DNA from: JBQTHP01 sp052389755
Lineage (GTDB): Bacteria > Pseudomonadota > Gammaproteobacteria > Steroidobacterales > Steroidobacteraceae
Assembly (NCBI GenBank): GCA_052389755.1
Contig: JBQTHP010000125.1
Span: forward strand, 1 to 22,781
Length of the DNA: 22,781 bases
Direction: 5' to 3'
Below are positions 17,401-22,781 of the stretch, one piece after another. Numbering within the stretch: position 1 is the stretch's first letter; every line of letters begins with the position of its first letter. The translations under genes were made by a program, and so were the position numbers. Under the pieces are notes generated by a model. The model was not told the DNA's origin and did not search any database. It was given only the letters and a program-made list of their open reading frames with translations.

Positions 17401-17541
17401 CGTGCGCGCGGCTTCACCCGCAGCTATATCGAACCGCCTCTTCTCCGCCGCCGCGACGCTGACTGAGCTGAAGAGAACCGCGAGAGTTGCAAAGAGAAGC
17501 ACGCGCTGGAGCGCGCTCACTGAAGATGAACGATCACGCAT
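14500..17541 (-). CDS. TonB-dependent receptor with N-terminal STN signalling domain
   Basis: A 1013-residue outer-membrane protein. Signal peptide about 1-32 (ending SVAAA), STN domain about 35-110 (FDIAAGEAARTLNEFSRQAE), a linker, TonB box DEVIVTG at 171-177, plug about 185-295 (RLRGLGFGTTLVLINGRR), then a 22-strand-type barrel ending in Phe. The STN domain marks a receptor that signals to FecR on ligand binding. Between sigma-FecR and the isopeptidase it most likely binds and imports a lasso peptide. The 60-base gap to fecR holds a GGAAAT (17595-17600, minus strand) that resembles a FecI-type -35 box; the matching -10 box is not clear. Confidence 0.92.
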   Translation of the reverse strand: MRDRSSSVSALQRVLLFATLAVLFSSVSVAAAEKRRFDIAAGEAARTLNEFSRQAELQIYFDADAVRRFITNAVAGQFEAADALSTMLGGTGLAFEFVNERTIAVMLAVKHAPPSTISNARDRTHFSDSDVDDARTSRQLPVSGRSKAYAESGRNAATDPEGKPVRDHDQDEVIVTGSRLRRHATAAPAEVTTIDRKRIEQLGVTSVADVLAYLPQVSFSDSASLTFAGTRQVRLRGLGFGTTLVLINGRRTVTSALLGVSGGFDLSTLPLSAVERIEVVSDSASAVYGADAVGGVVNIILKGSAESPVLDLYYGSASGGADERRASITAGSAGDGGERFRGLVSLDYFDRGLLMGSERERWADQDYRRFGGQDRRFPFTNPGNITSASGGNLPGLPSPVAAVPEGSSGVGLTPADFLSTAGQVRLDSYFRDFGAVNESEQKSAMASAEFDASERLTVFGEFLYTTREGRGLIGPSFLADEFVPATNPFNPFGEDVSASFLLTGIESQTSIVETESSRAVLGLRGELSSWEWELSAIGTKDDATDFDLNVIDFARVGDALAATDPSQALNVFQDGPGGSAELLRSLVAPPVVDDYSGKSIQSGAFVRGPLFELPSGAAQAVVGVEWRKEEIDLGLPTFGLSIVPDRRSSAAYAEFRLPLLGAPDAALFPDRLVLTLAGRYDDYSDFGSTFNPQYGLEWQPVSFLLLRSAYGTSFRPPLLFNLHQPAQRRTTLIRDDRRGGQLTQYTAVTGGNPNLDAEESDTFTLGAVLAPTGRDGLRFSASYWRIHQDQRVRNLNPGQILANEATLGARVVRAPPTAADIAAGIPGRLLEIDTTNINFGSLDTSGVDGEVSLPFDTAYGRVTASVAATWVEEYRVTDLPSTPVVDRVGLASTQGTIPEWKGVATLTWELRGFDLAATTRLLSSYDDVNSRDIATGRRVGSLTLVDLSASVDVGESLAGRGSSLLEGLVIRAGVTNLFDEAPKFSEVRFAEGFDPSQGNLVQRFGYVSVSKAF

Positions 17542-17601
17542 TTGCGTGCTCCCCCTGTGAATCGTTGTTATGGGAACGGACGCGCCAACATGACATTTCC
17601 G

Positions 17602-18573
17602 CTACCGAATCTCGATCACCTCCGCATCCGCAGAAGTTGTATTCACACCCGAGGATTTCTCGAGCGCCGCTACGAAGCTGTCGGGATCCGTAGCTTGAAA
17701 TCTCCCCCCTACGCGCAACGTCGCGATCTCCGGATTCGCGATGACGATCCGTCTGCGGTTGTATCTATTGAACTCCTCGACGGCGTCCGCGAGCTCCTCG
17801 CCTTCGAACACAATCCAGCCCGCGGTCCACGCGAGACGTCGCGACACGTCATCCGACTGCACTCGCTCGATCTGCACGCCTGTCGATTGCACGGTTGCGG
17901 CCTCGCCGGCGGACAACGTCGGCGTCGGCATCGGCACGTCTTCGATGACGACCTGCCCTGCCGTCACGAGCACTTCCACGCGGCTCGCATCGCGCAGCCG
18001 AACGGAGAACGACGTGCCGATCGCGCGCACGGTCGCGCTGCCTGCCTGCACGTCGAACGGGCGCTGTGCATCGCGCACCACGTCGAACTGCGCCTCGCCT
18101 CTCACGAGCGACACCTGGCGCCGGGCTGCACTGAGCTTCACCCGCATTTCGCTGTCGGTGTTGAGGTTGATCCGGCTGCCGTCCTTGAGCACGACGCGCG
18201 ACATTCCACCGACCTCGGTTTCATACGTCTGCCAGTCGGCGCGCGCGAAGACCTTCCAGGCAACTAGCGCTGTCGCCGCCAGGGCGAGCGCTGCAGCGAG
18301 GGCGCCCCAGCTTGGCAGGCGCCTTCGCGGCGGCGCATCCGGCGCCTCGGGCGCGAGCAGATCTGCATTCACCGGCCCGTCGAACGGGCGCAGCCTTTTC
18401 AGCAGATCCGCGCGCCGCCACGCCGCTTCGAGCCGCAGGTATGCGGCGCGGTGATGCACGTCCGCGCGCAGCCATGTTTCGAACTCGGCGCGTAGTTTCG
18501 CATCCGCTCGCGCGGCCTCGCGCTTCACGAGCCACTGTGCGGCCTGATCCTTGATGCGCTCCGTGGGTGTCAT
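17602..18573 (-). CDS. FecR-like anti-sigma/sigma regulator
   Basis: A 323-residue inner-membrane protein. The N-terminal DUF4880 cytoplasmic domain (about 5-60; FETWLRADVHHRAAYLRLEA) contacts the sigma factor. One transmembrane helix lies at about 88-108 (WGALAAALALAATALVAWKVF). A periplasmic FecR domain follows (RVVLKDGSRINLNTDSEMRV), with a C-terminal STN-like region (RLAWTAGWIVFEGEELADAV). ATG 18573 overlaps the sigma stop by 3 bases (18571-18573 against stop 18570-18572 sharing two bases), so the pair is translationally coupled. It passes the signal from the receptor STN domain to the sigma factor. Confidence 0.92.
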   Translation of the reverse strand: MTPTERIKDQAAQWLVKREAARADAKLRAEFETWLRADVHHRAAYLRLEAAWRRADLLKRLRPFDGPVNADLLAPEAPDAPPRRRLPSWGALAAALALAATALVAWKVFARADWQTYETEVGGMSRVVLKDGSRINLNTDSEMRVKLSAARRQVSLVRGEAQFDVVRDAQRPFDVQAGSATVRAIGTSFSVRLRDASRVEVLVTAGQVVIEDVPMPTPTLSAGEAATVQSTGVQIERVQSDDVSRRLAWTAGWIVFEGEELADAVEEFNRYNRRRIVIANPEIATLRVGGRFQATDPDSFVAALEKSSGVNTTSADAEVIEIR

Positions 18574-19148
18574 TGGGGCTTCACCCGCCGGGGAATGCGG
18601 CTGAGAAATGCGACGCGTCTCGGCGTCGCGGCGGGCGACCGATCGAACAGCGCATGCGCGCACCGGCGTGCGGCCAGGGCGAGGTAGTCCTGGACGGTTT
18701 CTTCCGAGACGCGAAGCCGGCTCGCGATCTCGCTCTGGGTGAACCCATAAACCTTCCGTAGCGTGTATGCCTGACGGCACCGCTCGGGGAGGCCCGCTAC
18801 GGCTTCCGAAAGCCTGGCGAGCTCTTCCTGGGCGCCGACGATCGATTCCACTTGCGTACATTCATCTAGGACGGCCAAGGCGTCGATCTCCGCTATGGGA
18901 GCCAGCGACACGACGCCGCTGCGGCGCAGCCACTCGAGCACGGTGTCCCGTGCGAGGCGCAGCGCGCATCCGCGCACCGACTCGGTCTTTGGCTTGGAGG
19001 ATTCGGCTTCCGAGAGAAGCCGGGCGTAGGTTTCCTGCAGCAGCTCTTCTACGTCGGCCGGGTCGGGCGCATAGCGCTGCAGGAAGGCGCGGAGAATGCC
19101 TTCGTACTCGAGCGCCTGCAGAAAGAAACCGTCCTCAGCTCGTCCCAA
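18570..19148 (-). CDS. ECF sigma factor, FecI-like
   Basis: A 192-residue protein with sigma-2 at about 16-75 (DPADVEELLQETYARLL) and sigma-4 at about 115-165, whose helix-turn-helix is FTQSEIASRLRVSEETVQDY. It starts at TTG 19148 behind CGGAG. Controlled by the adjacent FecR; expected to drive the receptor and isopeptidase genes and possibly others in the island. The precursor promoter cassette looks more like a sigma-70 element, so control of the precursors by this sigma is not supported by the sequence. Confidence 0.9.
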   Translation of the reverse strand: MGRAEDGFFLQALEYEGILRAFLQRYAPDPADVEELLQETYARLLSEAESSKPKTESVRGCALRLARDTVLEWLRRSGVVSLAPIAEIDALAVLDECTQVESIVGAQEELARLSEAVAGLPERCRQAYTLRKVYGFTQSEIASRLRVSEETVQDYLALAARRCAHALFDRSPAATPRRVAFLSRIPRRVKPQ

Positions 19149-19154
19149 AACGTG

Positions 19155-19159
19155 CTCCG
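19155..19159 (-). promoter_or_regulatory. Ribosome binding site of the sigma gene
   Basis: CGGAG on the minus strand, 6 bases before TTG 19148. It supports the TTG start; no ATG gives a comparable site. Confidence 0.6.
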
Positions 19160-19318
19160 ATGCAACGGCACGTGAGCCACCCGGTAAAGGCGTCGTGCCT
19201 CATCCTTGTCGCATCCGATACAACGTTGACGGGATGCTACGCGATGATTGCTGCGTCGTGGCAATAGTTGCTGCACGGCGGTCCCCGAGTAACGGAAACG
19301 GTCCGTGCGTTCGTCTGC

Positions 19319-20326
19319 TTATTTTTGGAGCAGGCGGATGTCACCAGGCGATCCGTCGCTCGTCGTCGACTTCACGGCTCGCACGCCAGGATGACTGAGC
19401 TCGATCGCGCTCACGAACTCATCGAGCGCCGTGTTCTCGAAGCTGCCACCCACGGTGCGCTCAGCAATAGCAGGATCGGCGATGGTGAGTCGCCGATGGT
19501 TGTAGCGGTTGAACTCCGCTGCCGCCTCCGCGAGCGTCTCGCCGTTGAACCAGATGCGCCCTTCGGTCCAGGCGAGCTTGCGCCGCACGTCGGCAGCCGC
19601 GAGCCTGCGGATCTCGATGCGCTCTCGCTCGATCGCAGCGGTGTGCCCCGCGGAGAGCGTGTGAAGCACGGACCCCGACTGCCCCGCAACGGCGATGGAG
19701 ACGCGTCCCTCGTCGACCAGCACGTCGAGGCGATGCCTGTCGTGGAGGCGCACGGTGAAAGCAGTGCCGACGGCTCGCACCACGGCTCCGTTCGCTTCCA
19801 CTTCGAACGGGCGCCGCGGATCGTGTGCCACCGTGAAGTGCGCTTCGCCGCGCACCACGACGACGGCGCGTCGCTCCGGCGTTAGCCGCACTTTCACTTC
19901 ACTGTCCGTGTTGAGCTGCACGGTGCTGCCGTCGGCGAGCGTGAGCTGCTCGTGGCCGCCGAACGTCGTCGCCGCTGTCTCCCAGCCGGCGCGCGCGATC
20001 ATGAGCGACGTGAGCGTGCCAAGGGCTATGAGCGCGACGACGGCAAGCGCCGCGAGCCCAAAGGCGAGCGGTCCGCGTGACGCGTGCTGTGGCTCTTCCG
20101 GTGCGAGCAGATCCTCGTCTACGGCATCGTCGTACGGACGGAGCCGCCCGAGCTGCTCGGCACGGCGCCAGGCGGCCTTCAGGCGCAGATACGCAGCGCG
20201 ATGCCGCGCATCCGCCGCGAGCCACGCTTCGAATGTGGCGATCTCCTCAGGGCGGCGGATGGACTTGTCGTTCAGGACGAGCCACTTCGCAGCCTCGTCT
20301 TCGATGTCGCGTGCGGTCTTCCTCAT
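19319..20326 (-). CDS. Second FecR-like regulator, no adjacent sigma
   Basis: A 335-residue paralogue of the FecR at 17602-18573 with the same order: DUF4880 (about 5-60; FEAWLAADARHRAAYLRLKA), acidic linker, transmembrane helix about 87-110, FecR domain (LTLADGSTVQLNTDSEVKVR) and C-terminal STN-like part (KLAWTEGRIWFNGETLAEAA). ATG 20326 is chosen, with AGGGAAAAGTC before it; a longer frame starts at 20374. No sigma or receptor gene adjoins it. It lies 170 bases upstream of the sigma gene on the same strand and is divergent from precursor A3. It may bind the same sigma, or a distant one, giving a second input. Confidence 0.9.
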   Translation of the reverse strand: MRKTARDIEDEAAKWLVLNDKSIRRPEEIATFEAWLAADARHRAAYLRLKAAWRRAEQLGRLRPYDDAVDEDLLAPEEPQHASRGPLAFGLAALAVVALIALGTLTSLMIARAGWETAATTFGGHEQLTLADGSTVQLNTDSEVKVRLTPERRAVVVVRGEAHFTVAHDPRRPFEVEANGAVVRAVGTAFTVRLHDRHRLDVLVDEGRVSIAVAGQSGSVLHTLSAGHTAAIERERIEIRRLAAADVRRKLAWTEGRIWFNGETLAEAAAEFNRYNHRRLTIADPAIAERTVGGSFENTALDEFVSAIELSHPGVRAVKSTTSDGSPGDIRLLQK

Positions 20327-20704
20327 GACTTTTCCCTGTTCGCAGACACGCCCCCGAGATGCCTTGGTGCGCATCCTTTAATCTGTCGCAAACAGGCGCG
20401 CCATTACACGCACCGCTTGGAATCGTCGCAATGACAAAAACTTCGTCAGCGGCGTAACGGAAAATTCTCTGTGGTTCGTCAATGTTTTTTATGAGAGCTA
20501 CGCAATCCTGCAAATTTCCAATCTGTGCAGGCTGTTGCGATTCGAGAATCAAATAATCAAAGCTCTGACACCGCCTCTTCTCATGCTTTCTCCCGGCCTC
20601 GACATCACTGCCCGATCGATTGCAAGGCCTTATCGCGCGGAAACTCTATCGCGAGATCGACTCGCCGCCCCGCCCCTCTTGAGGCTGTTTCGCCGGCCGA
20701 TGGA
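20327..20704. other. Divergent intergenic region between FecR2 and precursor A3
   Basis: Visibly more AT-rich than its flanks around 20400-20580. It contains a short inverted repeat, GATTC-GA-GAATC (20539-20550), and a minus-strand TTGACG (20478-20483) without a convincing downstream box. It must carry the FecR2 promoter, which I cannot place. No gene was recognised. Confidence 0.45.
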
Positions 20705-20733
20705 TTGACCGCAGTGGCCGCTCTGCGGACAGT
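20705..20733 (+). promoter_or_regulatory. Precursor promoter cassette, copy 3 (A3)
   Basis: TTGACC (20705-20710), 16 bases, GGACAGT (20727-20733). The last T is 54 bases before ATG 20787. The spacer ends CTCTGCG, against CACTGCG in the A2 copy. Confidence 0.55.
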
Positions 20734-20739
20734 CCGCGC

Positions 20740-20754
20740 GCCACGCTCCGTGGC
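20740..20754 (+). other. 5' UTR stem-loop of precursor A3
   Basis: GCCACG (20740-20745), loop CTC, CGTGGC (20749-20754), six bases after the promoter box, the same position as the A2 stem-loop. Confidence 0.45.
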
Positions 20755-20774
20755 ACCTGGCTGGAAGCCATGGG

Positions 20775-20780
20775 AAGGAG
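20775..20780 (+). promoter_or_regulatory. Ribosome binding site of precursor A3
   Basis: AAGGAG with a 6-base spacer to ATG 20787. Identical to the sites of A1 and A2. Confidence 0.75.
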
Positions 20781-20786
20781 ATTGCA

Positions 20787-20906
20787 ATGAAGCACACCAC
20801 ACGACTGCTCGATCTCGGGAGGGTCTCGAGGAAAACGAAGGGCCTCCCCTTCCTGATCTTCTTCGAACAAGGGATGCCGCCGAACAACTGGTGGATCCTC
20901 TGGTAG
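20787..20906 (+). CDS. Lasso peptide precursor A3
   Basis: A 39-residue peptide. The leader MKHTTRLLDLGRVSRKTK ends in Thr(-2)-Lys(-1), with the same Leu-Leu-Asp-Leu-Gly block as the other leaders. The predicted 21-residue core starts GLPFLIFFE; Gly1 and Glu9 (the only acidic residue) predict a 9-residue ring. The tail is QGMPPNNWWILW, with three Trp residues that could serve as plugs. The ring (Phe4, Leu5, Ile6, Phe7, Phe8) and the tail end are strongly hydrophobic. Promoter cassette, stem-loop and ribosome site precede it; a hairpin and B3 follow. I do not recognise this core as a described lasso peptide. Confidence 0.88.
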   Translation: MKHTTRLLDLGRVSRKTKGLPFLIFFEQGMPPNNWWILW

Positions 20907-20917
20907 CGCATCGTTAA

Positions 20918-20962
20918 CCGCGCGGACGCGGGCTCGACGCACCGCGCGCCGCGTCCGCGCGG
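20918..20962 (+). terminator. Hairpin between A3 and B3 (attenuator or processing site)
   Basis: CCGCGCGGACGCGG (20918-20931) pairs perfectly with CCGCGTCCGCGCGG (20949-20962), loop 17 bases, then CTCTTT. It starts 11 bases after the precursor stop. A strong 14-bp GC stem with a short T run may reduce readthrough into B3-C3 and keep precursor expression higher. Confidence 0.6.
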
Positions 20963-20983
20963 CTCTTTGCTCCGAGCAAGGGA

Positions 20984-21676
20984 ATGCCGCCGTATCTTCT
21001 GCCCAGGCACGTGTACGCCTGCGTGAGCGGCGAGCAGCTCGTGCTGCTCGACCTGAAAGCGGATCGCTACTTCGCGCTGGAATGCGCCGAGGCCGCGGCG
21101 CTTGCGCCACTGGTGCGCGGGTGGCCGGTGCAGGCAGATGCCAGTGGCAACGGCGATCACACGATGGTGCGCGAGCTGCTGAGCCGATCGCTGCTGACGC
21201 GGGATGAGAGCGCCGGCAAGGATGCGATGCCCGTTGCCGTCGACACTGCAGAGGCGGAGCTGTTTGTCGACGACACCGTGCCGCTCCTGAACGCGCGGCG
21301 CGTCACCGCAGCGCTCGTCGCGACTGCGCGCGCGGCAGTGCTCATGCGCTGCACGGCGCTCGTGCGCATCGTCCGCGGTGTCAGCCGGCGTAAGAGACTA
21401 CGCGGCGGGGCGCGCTCGCCAGCAGTCGAAGAGCTGCGGGAGCTCGTGCGGGTGTTCGACTACCTGCGCCCGTTTCTCTTCTCCGCGCGCGACGGCTGTC
21501 TCCTGGACTGTCTGGCGCTGAGCGAATTTCTCGCGCCGCACGGCCTCTTTCCCACGTGGGTCTTCGGCGTGCGCACGAAGCCTTTCGCGGCGCACTGCTG
21601 GCTGCAGCACGATGGCGTCCTGCTGAACGATTGCATCGAGCGCACCGGCAGTTTCACGCCGATCATGACGGTGTAG
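20984..21676 (+). CDS. Fused lasso B protein B3 (RRE plus leader protease)
   Basis: A 230-residue protein. The RRE starts at once (MPPYLLPRHVYACVSGEQLV, about 1-80). The protease domain (about 150-230) carries Cys172 in DGCLLDCLAL, His204 in AAHCWLQ and Asp216 in LLND, the expected triad. AAGGGA lies close to ATG 20984. It should bind the A3 leader and release the core. Its stop is 14 bases before C3. Confidence 0.92.
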   Translation: MPPYLLPRHVYACVSGEQLVLLDLKADRYFALECAEAAALAPLVRGWPVQADASGNGDHTMVRELLSRSLLTRDESAGKDAMPVAVDTAEAELFVDDTVPLLNARRVTAALVATARAAVLMRCTALVRIVRGVSRRKRLRGGARSPAVEELRELVRVFDYLRPFLFSARDGCLLDCLALSEFLAPHGLFPTWVFGVRTKPFAAHCWLQHDGVLLNDCIERTGSFTPIMTV

Positions 21677-21690
21677 CGCACCGCACCCCG

Positions 21691-22781
21691 ATGCAGCGGT
21701 ACGTGATCCTCGCGTGGGCTGCTTCCGACCTCCAGCAATCCGCCGCGGCACGGCTGCTCGCCACGCTGCTGCAGTCGACGTCGCAGGAATGGCTGCGCGG
21801 GCTCGACCGCAGTGGGCTCATCGTGCTGCATGCGGGTGCCCGGCGTGGCCGCGACGAAATCTACGTGCTCGCCGGCGCAGCCGGCATCGTGCTCGGCCGG
21901 CTGTTCAGCCATAGCCTCGATCCGGCAGCGAAGCCGGTTCCGTTGCGGTTCGACGATCGCGAGCCCTCGGGAATTCTCGAGCGTTACTGGGGTCGCTACG
22001 TCGCGGTGGTGTACGACGAGGGTTCTGGCGCGGTACGCGTGCTTCGGGACCCGAGCGGCGCCCTGCCCTGCTTTCATACGCTGTATCACTGCGTGCACGT
22101 CTTCTTCTCCGACGTGGAGGATCTGCTGCCTCTGCATCTGTTCGCCTTCTCCGTGGACTGGAAGCACGTCGCGCGCACGGTGGCGCTTTCCGTCGCGCAC
22201 GTGCGCAGCACCGGGCTCGCCCGGGTCGCGGAAGTGCAGGCTGGTGAGTGCGTGGAGATCCGCGGCGGCTCCCTGACGCGCTCGCAGCTCTGGAATCCGT
22301 GCGCCATCGCGAAGGCACACCCGATCGAGGATCCGGACGCGGCGGCGGCGCAGCTCGCAGCGACCGTCGCGGCATGCGTTCACGCCTGGGCTTCGTGCCA
22401 CGAGAGCATCCTGCACAATCTCTCGGGCGGTCTTGATTCGTCGATCGTGCTCGCCTGCCTCGCCCGCGCCGAATCGCCTCCGGCGATCACCTGTCTCACC
22501 TATTTCTCACCTGATCCGGAAGCGGACGAGCGCCGTTACGCACGTCTCGTCGCGCGTGCGGCGCGCTGCGAGCTGATCGAGCACGAGCTCGATGCGAGCG
22601 CGGTGAGACTCGATCGCGTGCTGCAGATCGCGAGGTCCGCCAGGCCCTGGTTCTATCTCTACGACATCGAGCACAGTGCGTTCGAGGCGCGGCTCGCTGC
22701 GGAGCACGGGGCAACCGCGCTCTTCTCCGGCGCCGGCGGCGACTCGGTTTTCTATCTGGGGCGCACCGAGCTCGCGGCGGT
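21691..22781 (+). CDS. Lasso peptide cyclase C3, cut by window edge
   Basis: The frame is open from ATG 21691 to the end of the window (363 complete codons of an expected 600 or so). The start MQRYVILAWA aligns with the other cyclases and again lacks Cys2. The N-terminal half has RYWGRYVAVV, RDPSGALPC and AGECVEI. The synthetase half has the pyrophosphate loop SGGLDSS at 245-251 and GAGGDSVF near the edge. Expected to close the Gly1-Glu9 ring of A3. The rest, and any exporter or further gene, lies outside the window. Confidence 0.92.
   Translation, partial: MQRYVILAWAASDLQQSAAARLLATLLQSTSQEWLRGLDRSGLIVLHAGARRGRDEIYVLAGAAGIVLGRLFSHSLDPAAKPVPLRFDDREPSGILERYWGRYVAVVYDEGSGAVRVLRDPSGALPCFHTLYHCVHVFFSDVEDLLPLHLFAFSVDWKHVARTVALSVAHVRSTGLARVAEVQAGECVEIRGGSLTRSQLWNPCAIAKAHPIEDPDAAAAQLAATVAACVHAWASCHESILHNLSGGLDSSIVLACLARAESPPAITCLTYFSPDPEADERRYARLVARAARCELIEHELDASAVRLDRVLQIARSARPWFYLYDIEHSAFEARLAAEHGATALFSGAGGDSVFYLGRTELAA

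Noticed and set aside
17572..17600. FecI-type promoter (GGAAAT and 17 bases) before the TonB receptor
   Set aside because: The -35-like hexamer is plausible but the downstream GTTCCC is not a convincing -10 box and no second copy was found. Mentioned only in the receptor entry.
19223..19235. 13-base match (ACGTTGACGGGAT) to the A1 promoter region at 8446-8458
   Set aside because: No matching downstream box at the right spacing and no precursor-type gene follows on that strand. Probably coincidence.
21460..22416. Minus-strand open frame of 318 codons opposite B3-C3
   Set aside because: Antisense to two clearly conserved genes; no domain seen.
1..22781. CRISPR arrays, tRNA or rRNA genes, complete insertion-sequence ends
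   Set aside because: None was seen on either strand.

Overview
The window reads as a high-GC proteobacterial chromosome segment, probably gammaproteobacterial (Xanthomonadales, Nevskiales or Steroidobacterales-like). That placement is inferred from TonB/FecI/FecR signalling and an AtxE2-type isopeptidase; there is no rRNA or other taxonomic marker. It is almost wholly a multi-copy lasso-peptide island. By eye, the two ends (about 1-3.6 kb and 17.6-22.8 kb) look more GC-rich than the middle, which suggests parts of different age or origin.

Layout. Bases 1-1402 hold a toxin-antitoxin remnant (the toxin appears frameshifted) and a RAYT-like transposase protein whose HUH motif is gone. Bases 1776-3652 look like a decayed lasso locus: a precursor-type promoter, a possible relic leader and a shortened cyclase that has lost its ATP-binding motifs. 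Bases 3702-8142 (minus strand) hold B1-C1-ABC exporter; the B1 protease has Asp where the catalytic Cys should be, and no precursor lies in front of it. Bases 8449-12029 (plus strand) hold a precursor killed by an early stop, an intact precursor A2, then B2 and C2. Bases 11988-19148 (minus strand) form an ECF sigma, FecR, STN-type TonB receptor and lasso isopeptidase series, a typical uptake, sensing and linearisation module. A second FecR without a sigma factor follows at 19319-20326. Bases 20705-22781 (plus strand) hold a further complete-looking lasso operon, A3-B3-C3, with C3 cut by the window edge.

How the genes work together. Each precursor has a leader ending in Thr-Lys. The fused B protein (RRE plus transglutaminase-like protease) should bind and remove the leader. 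The C protein (asparagine-synthetase-like) should adenylate the Glu side chain at core position 8 or 9 and close the macrolactam ring. The ABC protein may export product. The receptor, FecR and sigma probably sense a lasso peptide at the outer membrane, and the isopeptidase opens imported lassos.

The least expected signal is a shared cis cassette in front of the precursors: TTGAC(C/G), 16 bases (17 in the relic), a seven-base box of the form RGAnnnT, then a stem-loop, a Shine-Dalgarno site and a start codon 54-59 bases after the box. It occurs before all three precursor genes and, in weaker form, upstream of the decayed cyclase, where it leads to the relic leader.
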